Assembly (NCBI RefSeq): GCF_001625305.1
Contig: NW_017802647.1
Location: 586,043 to 650,042 of the forward strand
DNA: 64,000 nt
Reading direction: 5' to 3'
Source: Branchiostoma belcheri
Taxonomy: Eukaryota > Chordata > Leptocardii > Amphioxiformes > Branchiostomatidae
The stretch's first letter is position 1, and each line of letters begins with the position of its first letter. The notes under the pieces are model-generated. The model was not told the origin of the DNA, ran no database searches, and saw nothing but the letters and a program-made list of their open reading frames with translations. A program made the position numbers and the translations under genes. Of this stretch, positions 47,160-59,137 are shown one piece after another.

Positions 47160-47191
47160 GGGAAAATCGGTCGAATTTTACCGATTTTCCC
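47160..47191. repeat. Perfect 12 bp hairpin, 8-base loop
   Basis: GGGAAAATCGGT pairs with ACCGATTTTCCC around CGAATTTT. Isolated; may be the core of a decayed palindromic repeat. Confidence 0.85.
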
Positions 47192-49289
47192 CCGCAGAGT
47201 GCCCCTGAATATGTAGACTTACGTTTCCCTGCAGTGCACTTGTAATCATGCCCAAGGACAATCACAGCCATTTAAGTCAACGAAGTTTACCCAAATTGCT
47301 TGTAATATTCACATCGTAGAAAATACATATATGTATGTATGAGCCTAAACTACCAACGTCATTTCTTCAAGGATAAGGTTCCTCTGGGGGAAGGCTTGTT
47401 TACAGCATAGCGGAGGAATTTGAAGTGTTATTAAGTCTAACAGGTGAGCCATAATAGATAGGCATCTAGTTTTCTGACCGATCAATTTTTAGATTTACTG
47501 GTATTGCCTCGAATGATTTTGAAAAGCACACCTGCCATAATTGTACCATCTGGCTTGAAAAATGTAAGCAGTTAGGGCAAAAGTAAATAAACTGATTGTT
47601 TCTAGTACGTATTGTTCAAAGGGAAGAAATTATATAACTGTGTTGTGTTTACCGGTAATACCAAGTTTGTTTTCATGATATATGCATTATGCAATAATTA
47701 TTTCCGGCTCTAATCTTCTAAGTGACTGTCAGCTTAGGTAATGGTGCCATTTGAAGTATACTTTCTCAGTCCTTTGGGTACACACTGTCAAACATGTCAA
47801 GAACATATAGCTCAGTGGCAGCGGCTGGTGCCGTATTTTATCCCAACTGCGTGTCAGATCAATTGGTATTTTGGCAAAGACATATGGGTTGGGAACGAAC
47901 ATTTAGCTGTGCATGAAATTTTCAAATTAAACCAGAACAAAATCTCTTTGTATTCATAGATGTCATACAAAGGAAATTTTCGTTCTGAAACACGGAAGGT
48001 ATAGAAGATGTTATATGTTAGTTTATATACTTGAAGAATGTATGGCTGAGATACATTGCCGGCTGCTATATTTTATCCCTGCGTGTCAGTATTTTGGCAA
48101 AGACATATCGGCTATGAAAGAACCTTATGGCAAAAACCACCTGGCACTTAGTCGCTACAATCTCGAGACACTGACTGTGTTTTTTCTGCAAACCTCTGAT
48201 GGAGTGTCTCCCAAAGGTACATATTGTATATTTTGACACCCTCAAAGCTACCCCCAGGTAAGGCAAATACATATTCCCCAGGTCGGTAAGATGACAATTC
48301 TGATATTCTAGCTCTACCATTAGTGATCTGATTTGTATGCACGACCACACACACTCATACACACACAGACTTGCTGTTGGCAAACTCTCAACAGAAGGAG
48401 GATCACTTATTTATTGAAGAGTAGATTAAGCGCTGTAAAAGACTGCATAACAGCCGGCCCCTCCAGTACTCATTACATGGTGATCACAGTCAGACTTGGC
48501 TCTTACCATCGGTCTAAGGGTAAAAAAAGAGGGCTTAGGTATGGTATACTGGGAGTTAGCACTTGGGACTGTAATAGCTTTTATGTAAGCTTGTGTATGA
48601 TTAAGACATGGTTACTGTTTTCTTAGTTGAACCATTCTTTATTCATGAGATGCTCAAATCAGCCTGCAGGCCACTTTTTATTGAGGTCATGAGGAAAGAG
48701 AGAAGGGTCAGACAATATATATAACAAAGATAGTCTAATCATTTAAAGTATATCTAATAAATCTACACACATATTTTTACACATACATGGTGCAAAATAC
48801 ATACATAGGAGTGAGAGCTGGTTCATGGTTTGTGTCTGTTTGTTTTGGTTATTTCTGTATTAATTTGTTAGGAATATACTTACAAATTTCTTGACCTATA
48901 TAACAATTGATTTTTTGATGTTATGATTGTGGTATGCATAGCTTAAGTTTCTACTGTATTATAATGATACAATTTACTACACAGGAATACAGATTTGGTG
49001 TTTCTATTACTATAATGAACACTTTTAGCTCATTTCTAAAATGCAAGCGACCATGATATATGTTTAGCTTGGTGAACATACATTTCCCAGGATAAAAAGA
49101 AATGTATTACTCTTTCATATAACCTCAATGCTATGCTTAATATAAGCCTGGTACATATATTACAGTTTCCTATTCAGAGCCTTTGTAACATGTTTCTATC
49201 ATAAGTTACTTGTTTTCAATAACACATCAGTATTACCTGTACTATGTGGGACTTCTGTAGCTTATTTCTCCTTTGTTGTAAAGCTAAGT

Positions 49290-49457
49290 TACATGTAGTA
49301 ATAATGCCACTCTGTGGATCCTTCAGGATGTTCAGGATTTGTGTATAAACCCGGTTGAAACCAGTTCAGCACCAAGGACAGCTCTCATGTGAGCTCCGTC
49401 ATACTTCACAGGATATACAGAAAGCTTTTTCTCCAAGGTTATCTCAGTACACAAAGG
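49290..49457. repeat. Local tandem repeat unit 1 inside block C1
   Basis: GCCACTCTGTGGATCCTTCA through AAGCTTTTTCTCCAAGGTTA recurs at 49685-49838, about 395 bp away. The same pair exists in block C2 (near 55070 and 55460), so this local duplication is older than the split between the two versions. Confidence 0.85.
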
Positions 49458-49684
49458 CAGACGATACAGGTTCCATTTTTTTTGTGCAGAAGTGTTTTTA
49501 GTGTGGCATTTAACCTCCACCTTTGGGCACTAGTGAAGTCTGTACTCTAATCTTTATAGTAGGTAGGTAAGTGTATCTGGTACTGTATTTAGACAGGCTA
49601 GATACCACATTGGTGAACATTAGTGCTTTGAAACATTTCTGCCTTTGTATGAAAAACTAATCTATACTAGTGTAAAGATAAGGT

Positions 49685-49838
49685 ACATGTAATAATGCCA
49701 CTCTGTGGATCCTTCAGGATGTTCAGGATTTGTGTGTAAACCCGGTTGAAACCAGTTCAGCACCAAGGACAGCTGTCATGTAAGCTTCGTAATACTTCAG
49801 AAAGCTTTTTCTTCAAGGTTATCTCAGTACACAAACTG
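49685..49838. repeat. Local tandem repeat unit 2 inside block C1
   Basis: Second unit, lacking the CACAGGATATACAG piece found in unit 1. This deletion is shared with the corresponding unit in block C2. Confidence 0.85.
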
Positions 49839-52800
49839 TGACAAAGGCTTACAATTCTTCTTTTCCCTCTTAGAAGTTAGAGGTGCCATTTGTCCTACCC
49901 ATCATCAATGCATTATTTATTTCTACATCATCATGTCATTTTGGTTTCATAGATGCTCATAACTCATTTCTCCCCCCCCCCATCCTCCATAACATCTACT
50001 GTGACATTTAGCCTCCGCATTCAGTAGCTATTGAATTTGTAATCTGTACTGTAATTTTTACAGGGAAGTGTTCATGTATTTGGCGCTGTATTCAGAGTCT
50101 GAGGCTAGATGTAAATGTAGTCAACTTTACTCTTTAGTGCAGCTTTGAAACATGTGTGTCAATAGTATGAAAAACTTGATTCAAGTCTTGAGTATGATAG
50201 TTCCCGGGAGCATTTTATGATCTGACTTATTACAAGACTGCTACCTGGGTGGATATACGTCAAAGCTTTTATAGGTGTGTTTTGGCATGTTAATTCTTGA
50301 AGTAGGAATAAGTGTGGCACTGTTAAACTTTGATCTACATCTCTGTTGCTAATGTAACTAATAGAAGTCCTGGCCTTTTAACACCCAGCTTTGTCAAGAA
50401 CAGATGGTTATTTCCTGCTTGGCAGATAGATATTTCTTTTTTGGGCTGTGAGATAACCCAACGATGACCTTTCCAGCTTTTTGCTGGCTTGAAATATTGA
50501 TTCAGGATGTAAAGACAGCAGCAGAATTTACGACATCCGAGGAGTAAGCTTGTTGCATGCCTAATTGCACAAAAGCCTTGAGTGGCTAGGCATCAATTCT
50601 ACCACAATCTTCTCACCATTCTTAGTTGATCTCATTTAGCGCTCAGACCCTCACAAAGGAAAATCTTCCCCCCGTGAAATTGCAAATAGCCGTGGTGTAC
50701 TGCAAACATGATGGTAGAAGCTATAGGTTTGTGTGCGTGTGCATCTTTCAATGCTTTGGACGGCCGACTTTTATTAGTTTTCAATCCTCTTTTATGGCAA
50801 CTGTCGCCACAAATCGTTACAGGTAAGCACTCACATCAGTATGCATAGACGGGATGAAAATTAATTAAGTTATAAAGCCAATCCCAAGGGCTTGAGTTGT
50901 GGGCATTACTTGATGACAGAACTTGGCAGGCAACAAGTTTGAGCTGCCTAGCTTGTCTGGTTTCCCGGTCACAAACTGGTTGTCTAACTATATGACATCG
51001 TATATTTCACAGAAAATTGGCAAACTTTCCAACTTTCTCCGTCGATTTTACGACAGTCCTAGTCAATAAAAGACCTAGTAAAACCGCCCAAGCTGAAAAT
51101 GTTCTGAAAACGGAGAGTGCTTTGGCTCAGATGACCGAGCAGAATGCTAAGAGCTTATCACATGCCACACGCCTGTCTTAACTCATAGACTGACTCTGAG
51201 CCTGTGCCTACAGGGAATTCAAAAGTTGGCAACGTTCTATAATGGGTCACACAAAGTTCCTCTCCAAGATCAGAAGTATAAGTACACTTTTAAACCTATA
51301 AGACTGTGGTGATCTGAAAAAATATTTCCACTTTCTTTCTCCATATGCTTCAAGTGTCTAGCATATTTTGCTTTAAGGGAATTGGCAAGGAATCTCAGCT
51401 ATTGCTAATAAAAGTTATTCCACACAGGATTTTTATCAATTTCTTACATTGGAAGGTCTGGGCCTGAGGGATGAGTCGAACTTAAGTTCTAAGTTCAGTT
51501 CAAATTCCTGATTTCCTCTTTTAATTTGAAAATGAAATGTCAGTCCAGGAACAATTATATAATTGTGAGGATTCCCTCTAGCAGATTCCTTTCAAACTGC
51601 AGGTCTAACTTGATATCTCAATGCAGGGATGACAAGTGAGGGGTGAAAATGTCAGAGAAAATTACACTGCGTTGATGGAAGTTTGCACTTCCCGAGTACT
51701 GTTATAGGTTATAGGATGCCTCCTGGTGCTGAGATTATGAGGGTTTTAGTGGTTATGTATTGCGGAAGCCGTATGTGTTAAGAGATAAGAACTCCAGGCT
51801 TTCCAGATTACAGGGAATAGTTTATGACATAAAAGTCCTAATGCTAGCTCCATACAAGCTACGGGTACATTTCAGTAGTCATAGATGTGGGTCATCAATC
51901 ATTGTTATAACAGCAGACCTGGGTTCTTTTTTGACTTCACGTTCCAAGGACAAGTAATCTTGAAAAATTACCTGTCTTTCATACAGAGCCATATGGTGCA
52001 GTAGATAACCTTCACCCTTATGTACAGGCAATAAACCATCTCTACTCATTCTATCTGTAATGGCATCTGTACTGGGCGTGATTTTATGATATGAGACATC
52101 TTTTTTTATCCACGATGTACTTTTTATTGTGGCGGATAACAAATCCCTTTGTGATATCTTGGATTTCTATACAACATATTTTTCTTTGCTTGATAAGTAT
52201 GGTTAGAAAGTATTTTGCATGTACCAGTAGTTGTATATAAATGTTCTGAGTCTTTGACAAAATGGATGCCGTTCTAACTTCTAAGAAAAGTTGCAAAATC
52301 AGAACATTATTCCTCGCCTGTGGAGTTCACTAAGCCTGTGGACTTGCCCATAAATATCTAGGTGCAATTCCATCTAAAATTGATGGCAAATGACTGCACA
52401 GTGATTTCTCAGCATTGTGCAAGTTTCTTGTGGGCCAGAGAGTTATGATGGTGCTAATCTCACTGAGTACCCGAGTGGCTTATTACAAATCATTCTGTAT
52501 AGGAAAGCAAAATATCTCAATCTGGCGTGCCTGGGACAATCTGGCATATTTTTTATCTCCTGTGTACAGAGTTTTCATATCTTGTGTGTCTGTGATTGCT
52601 GGTGTTTCTATTCAAGTTATTTTTACATTCTAGGCAAGTCATGGACACTGAGATAAAGTCAGGTCAAGGGTCCCAGAAAAGGTTATCTCAGTTCCTGTCC
52701 TCAGTTTTTTGCTAAATATGCATGTCAGTTTCCTTATGGAAGCCCATGGGGAAAGGCATAAGACAGAATCAGCAAGTTATCCACAATGATAAATAAATAA

Positions 52801-53313
52801 AACAACACATTATATTCACTTATAATTAACTCTTAACTTCATATTCCAATGTGATATATTGGTAATATTATTTCCAGTAAATAGCTAAAAAAATAAATTG
52901 AATGATTGATGTCTCATTTAGTGTCCATGCAATTCAATAGATATCAATCAGAAATTGCCAGGAATATTATTCACATGACAAATGAAATTGATGTGATCAA
53001 AACAATTAAGTTGGCAATATCAATTCCTTGCTGACTGTTATCACATACAGCAAGGATGGGTCATAAATATGCCTTTACCGATAAGGATTCCAAATTACAC
53101 CATGCTGCTTTTATAATCAAGCATTAAATTACTTTTTGAAATTGCTTTCTTGCTGCTGTCACAGTATACTATTATGTTCTATAATGTGCGTACCTTGGTG
53201 CCTGATATGAAAGTCATAAATCTTTGAGAAAATACTTTGTAGTATAAAAGTATAAACTGTTACCCAGCAGTCTCTCAGTCTTTTGATTTGGAGCAAATTA
53301 TAGAAATCCAAAA

Positions 53314-53333
53314 NNNNNNNNNNNNNNNNNNNN
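53314..53333. other. Assembly gap, 20 N
   Basis: Third 20-N placeholder, between blocks C1 and C2. Confidence 0.99.
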
Positions 53334-56300
53334 CAAATACATATTCCCCAGGTCGGTAAGATGACAATTCTGATATTCTAGCTCTACCATTAGTGATCTG
53401 ATTTGTATGCACGACCACACACACTCATACACACACAGACTTGCTGTTGGCAAACTCTCAACAGAAGGAGGATCACTTATTTATTGAAGAGTAGATTAAG
53501 CGCAGTAAAAGACTGCATAACAGCCGGCCCCTCAGTACTCATTACATGGTGATCACAGTCAGACTTGGCTCTTACCATCGGTCTAAGAGTAAAAAAAAAG
53601 AGGGCTTAGCTCTGGTACATGTATACTGGGAGTTAGCACTTGGGACTGTAATAGCTTTTATGTTTACTAAGCTTGTATAAGATTAAGACATGGTTACTGT
53701 TTCTTAGATGAAACATTCTTTATTCTTTATTGAACAGGTTAACTCCATGATCAGTAACGCATCGCGCAGACTACACTACTTGCGCCTACTAACGAAACAA
53801 GGCACCAGCGTTACCGACCTAATCCAGATTTATCTGGCGCTAGTCCGGCCAGTGCTCGAATACGGACATGTGTTACTGGTCGGGTGTAGTAAGGAGCAAG
53901 AACTGGCCATCGAAAGGGTCCAGCGCCGGGCCTTGCGTATCATTTCCTTGGGAGGAAGGCGTAGCGTGCCTGACCTGCCCACACTGAAGTCGAGGAGGGA
54001 AGATGCGGCAGTACACCTGTTCCAACGCATGCTTCAGGAGAACCACCCTCTACATGACCTAGTACCGCCCTCAAGGTCTGGTGCCACGGGACGGACACTT
54101 AGAAACTCTAGCACTATCAGTGTACCAAGGGCCCGGACTGAGAGACTAAGAAATTCTTTCCTCCATTGCGCAATCCGTCTTTACAACAAGACAATTAGCA
54201 CTGAGTAATTGGACATCTGGTAATCGCGCCATGCACAGCATATGTTTAACTGTGACATGTTATTTGTGATGTTTTTAATATTGAGATTTTACCTATGTGA
54301 TGATTCGTTTTGAAATGTAAATGTTTTTAAGGTGACTGGTGTAACAAGGACGTAATTCGGGTGTGTTGCCCGCGAGTTCCTTAATGAATAAAGATTGATT
54401 GATTGATTGATTTATTCATGAGATGCTCAAATCAGCCTGCAGGCCACTTTTCATTGAGGTCATGAGGGAAGAGGTAAGGGTCAGACAACATATATAACAA
54501 AGATAGTCTAATCATTTCAAGTCTATCTAATAAATCTATACACATATTTTTACACATACATGGTGCAAAATACATAGGAGTGAGAGCTGGTACATGGTTT
54601 GTATCCGTTTGTTTTGGTTATTTCTGTATTGTTAGGAATATACTCTTACAAATTTCTTGACCTATATAACGATTGATTTTTTGATGTTATGATTGTGGTA
54701 TGCATAGCTTAAGTTTCTACTGTATTATAATGATACAATTTACTACACAGGAATACAGATTTGGTGTTTCTATTACATTTTGTACTATAATGAACACTTT
54801 TAGCTCATTTCTAAAATGCAAGCGACCATGATATATGTTTAGCTTGGTGAACATACATTTCCCAGGATAAAAAGAAATGTATTACTCTTTCATATAACCT
54901 CAATGCTATGCTTAATATAAGCCTGGTACATATATTACAGTTTCCTATTCAGAGCCTTTGTAACATGTTTCTATCATAAGTTACTTGTTTTCAATAACAC
55001 ATCAGTATTACCTGTACTATGTGGGACTTCTGTAGCTCATTTCTCCTCTGTTGTAAAGCTAAGGTACATGTAATAACGCCACTCTGTGGATCCTTCAGGA
55101 TGTTCAGGATTTGTGTGTAAACCCGGTTGAAACCAGTTCAGCACCAAGGACAGCTCTCGTGAGCTCCGTCATACTTCACAGGATATACAGAAAGCTTTTT
55201 CTCCAAGGTTATCTCAGTACACAAAGGTAGACGATACAGGTTCCATTTTTTTTGTGCAGAAGTGTTTTTAGTGTGGCATTTAACCTCCACCTTTGGGCAC
55301 ATGTGAAGTCTGTACTCTAATCTTTATAGTAGGTAGGTAAGTGTATCTGGTACTGTATTTAGACAGGCTAGATACCACATTGGTGAACATTAGTGCTTTG
55401 AAACATTTGTGCCTTTGTATGAAAAACTAATCTATACTAGTGTAAAGATAAGGTACATGTAATAATGCCACTCTGTGGATCCTTCAGGATGTTCAGGATT
55501 TGTGTGTAAACCCGGTTGAAACCAGTTCAGCACCAAGGACAGCTGTCATGTAAGCTTCGTAATACTTCAGAAAGCTTTTTCTTCAAGGTTATCTCAGTAC
55601 ACAAACTGTGACAAAGGCTTACAATTCTTCTTTTCCCTCTTAGAAGTTAGAGGTGCCATTTGTCCTACCCATCATCAATGCATTATTTATTTCTACATCA
55701 TCATGTCATTTTGGTTTCATAGATGCTCATAACTCATTTCTCCCCCCCCCCATCCTCCATAACATCTACTGTGACATTTAGCCTCCGCATTCAGTAGCTA
55801 TTGAATTTGTAATCTGTACTGTAATTTTTACAGGGAAGTGTTCATGTATTTGGCGCTGTATTCAGAGTCTGAGGCTAGATGTAAATGTAGTCAACTTTAC
55901 TCTTTAGTGCAGCTTTGAAACATTTGTGTCAATAGTATGAAAAACTTGATTCAAGTCTTGAGTATGATAGTTCCCGGGAGCATTTTATGATCTGACTTAT
56001 TACAAGACTGCTACCTGGGTGGATATACGTCAAAGCTTTTATAGGTGTGTTTTGGCATGTTAATTCTTGAAGTAGGAATAAGTGTGGCACTGTTAAACTT
56101 TGATCTACATCTCTGTTGCTAATGTAACTAATAGAAGTCCTGGCCTTTTAACACCCAGCTTTGTCAAGAACAGATGGTTATTTCCTGCTTGGCAGATAGA
56201 TATTTCTTTTTTGGTACTGTGAGACAACCAACGATGACCTTTCCAGCTTTTTGCTGGCTTGAAATATTGATTCAGGATGTAAAGACAGCAGCAGAATTTA

Positions 56301-59137
56301 CGACATCCGAGGAGTAAGCTTGTTGCATGCCTAATTGCACAAAAGCCTTGAGTGGCTAGGCATCAATTCTACCACAATCTTCTCACCATTCTTAGTTGAT
56401 CTCATTTAGCGCTCAGACCCTCACAAAGGAAAATCTTCCCCCCGTGAAATTGCAAATAGCCGTGGTGTACTGCAAACATGATGGCAGAAGCTATAGGTTT
56501 GTGTGTGCGCGCATCTCTCAATGCTTTGGACGGCCGACTTTTATTAGTTTTCAATCCTCTTTTATGGCAACTGTCGCCACAAATCGTTACAGGTAAGCAC
56601 TCACATCAGTATGCATAGACGGGATGAAAATTAATTAAGTTATAAAGCCAATCCCTGGGGCTTGAGTTGTGGGCATTACTTGATGACAGAACTTGGCAGG
56701 CAACAAGTTTTAGCTGCCTAGCTTGTCTGGTTTCCAGCTCACAAACCGGTTGTCTAACTATATGACATCGTATATTTCACAGAAAATTGGCAAACTTTCC
56801 AACTTTCTCCACCGATTTTACGACAGTCCTAGTCAATAAAAGACCTAGTAAAACTGCCCAAGCTGAAAATGTTCTGAAAACGGAGAGTGCTTTGGCTCAG
56901 ATGACTGAGCAGAATGCTAAGAGCTTATCATGCCGCACGCCTGTCTTAACTCATAGACTGACTCTGAGCCTGTGCCTACAGGGAATTCAAAAGTTGTCGA
57001 CGACGTTCTATAATGGGTCACACAAGTTCCTGTACAAGATCAGAAGTATAAGTACACTTTTAAACCTATAAGACTGTGGTGATCTGAAAAAATATTTCCG
57101 CTTTCTTTCCCCATATGCTTCAAGTGTCTAGCATATTTTGCTTTATGGGAATTGGCAAGGAATCTCAGCTATTGCTAATAAAAGTTATTCCACACAGGAT
57201 TTTTATCAATTTCTTACATTGGAAGGTCTGGGCCGGAGGGATGAGTCGAACTTAAGTTCTAAGTTCAGTTCAAATTCCTGATTTCCTCTTTTAATTTGAA
57301 AATGAAACAATTAGGAACAATTAATTGTGAGGATTCCATCTAGCAGATTCCTTTCAAACTGCAGGTCTAACTTGATATCTCAATGCAGGGATGACAAGTG
57401 AGGGGTGAAAATGTCAGAGAAAATTACACTGCGTTGATGGAAGTTTGCACTTCCCCAGTGCTGTTATAGGTTATAGGATGCCTCCTGGTGCTGAGATTAT
57501 GAGGGTTTTAGTGGTTATGTACTGCGGAAGCTGTATGTGTTAAGAGATAAGAACTCCAGGCTTTCCAGATTACAGGGAATAGTTTATGACATAAAAGTCC
57601 TAATGCTAGCTCCATACATGCTACGGGTACATTTCAGTAGTCATAGATGTGGGTCATCAATCATTGTTAACAGCAGACCTGGGTTCTTTTTTGACTTCAC
57701 GTTCCAAGGACAAGTAATCTTGAAAAATTACCTGTCTTTCATACAGAGCCATATGGTGCAGTAGATAACCTTCACCCTTATGTACAGGCAATAAACCATT
57801 TCTACTCATTCTATCTGTAATGGCATCTATACTGGGCGTGATTTTATGATATGAGACATCTTTTTTTATCCACGATGTACTTTTTATTGTGGCAGATAAC
57901 AAATCCCTTTGTGATATCTTGGATTTCTAGACAACATAATTTTCTTTGCTTGTGAAACTCTTTATCTTGATAAATACGGTTAGAAAGTATTTTGCATGTA
58001 CCAGTAGTTGTATATAATGTTCTGAGTCTTTGACAAAATGGAGATGGGTTGCCATACTAACTTCCAAGAAAAGTTGCAAAATCAGATCTAGAACATTATT
58101 CCTCGCCTGTGGAGTTCACTAAGCCTGTGGACTTGCCCATAAATATCTAGGTGCAATTCCATCTAAAATTGATGGCAAATGACTGCACAGTGATTTCTCA
58201 GCATTGTGCAAGTTTCTTGTGGGCCAGAGAGTTATGATGGTGCTAATCTCACTGAGTACCTGAGTGGCTTATTACAAATCATTCTGTATAGGAAAGCATA
58301 ATATCTCAATCTGGCGTGCCTGGGACAATCTGGCATATTTTTTTATCCCCTGTGTACAGAGTTTTCATATCTTGTGTGTTTGTCTGCGTGTTGGCTGATG
58401 TTTCTATTCAAGTTATTTTTACATACTAGGCAAGTCATGGACACTGAGATAAAGTCAGGTCAAGGGTCCCAGAAAAGGTTATCTTATTTCCTATCCTCGA
58501 TTTTCTGCTATACTGTATATGCCTTTTGACAGTTTCCTTATAGCCAATGGGGAAAGGCATAAGACAGAATCAGCAAGTTATCCACAATAATAAATAAAAC
58601 AAGATATTATATTCACTTATAATTAACTCTTAACTTGTTAAAGGTGATATACAGGTAGTGTACATGTATTACCTATACACATTCATTTTTTTCCAGTAAA
58701 TATAGCTAAAAAATAAATAAATTGAATGATTGATGTCTCATTTAGTGTCCACGCAATTCAATAGATATCAATCAGAAATTGCCAGGAATATTATTCACAT
58801 GACAAATGAAATTTGATGTGATCAAAACAATTAAGTCGGCAATATCAATTCCTTGCTGACTGTTATCACATACAGCAAGGATGGCTCATAAATATGCCTT
58901 TACCGATAAGGATTCCAAATTACACCATGCTGCTTTTATAATCAAGCATTAAATTACTTTTTGAAATTGCTTTCTTGCTGCTGTCACAGTATACTATTAT
59001 GTTCTATAATGTGCGTACCTTGGTGCCTGATATGAAAGTCATAAATCTTTGAGAAAATACTTTGTAGTATAAAAGTATAAACTGTTACCCAGCAGTCTCT
59101 CAGTCTTTTGATTTGGAGCAAATTATAGAAATCCAAA
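53334..59137. repeat. Duplicated block C2 (5.8 kb, probable second allele, carries a LINE insertion)
   Basis: Second version of 48264-53313. It is longer almost entirely because of the 692 bp insertion at 53725-54416. At its right end the sequence continues into unique DNA, as expected if this allele joins the rest of the chromosome. Confidence 0.92.
53725..54416 (+). mobile_element. 5'-truncated non-LTR retrotransposon (LINE) insertion
   Basis: Frame 53732-54208 encodes the end of a reverse transcriptase ORF: NASRRLHYLRLLTKQG, LVRPVLEYGHVLL and IERVQRRALRIISLGG are typical of CR1/jockey-type RT C-termini. After the stop come a 3' UTR, AATAAA (54387-54392) and a GATT repeat tail (54393-54410). 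TTTATT at 53719-53724 and 54411-54416 is the target duplication. The matching site in block C1 (near 48646) is empty. The fragment lacks the endonuclease and the RT catalytic core, so it cannot move by itself. Confidence 0.88.

Larger units (their letters stand above)
48264..53313. repeat. Duplicated block C1 (5.05 kb, probable first allele)
   Basis: Repeats as 53334-59137 at high identity with many small indels. The first ends at the 20-N gap and the second starts right after it with the same CAAATACATATTCCCCAGG. Noncoding in both copies; chance frames (for example 50626-50826 and 56396-56596) are shared only because the DNA is. Confidence 0.92.

Noticed and set aside
48264-59137. True segmental tandem duplication
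   Set aside because: The junction coincides with a 20-N placeholder, as at two other sites; allelic redundancy explains it better, though not proven.
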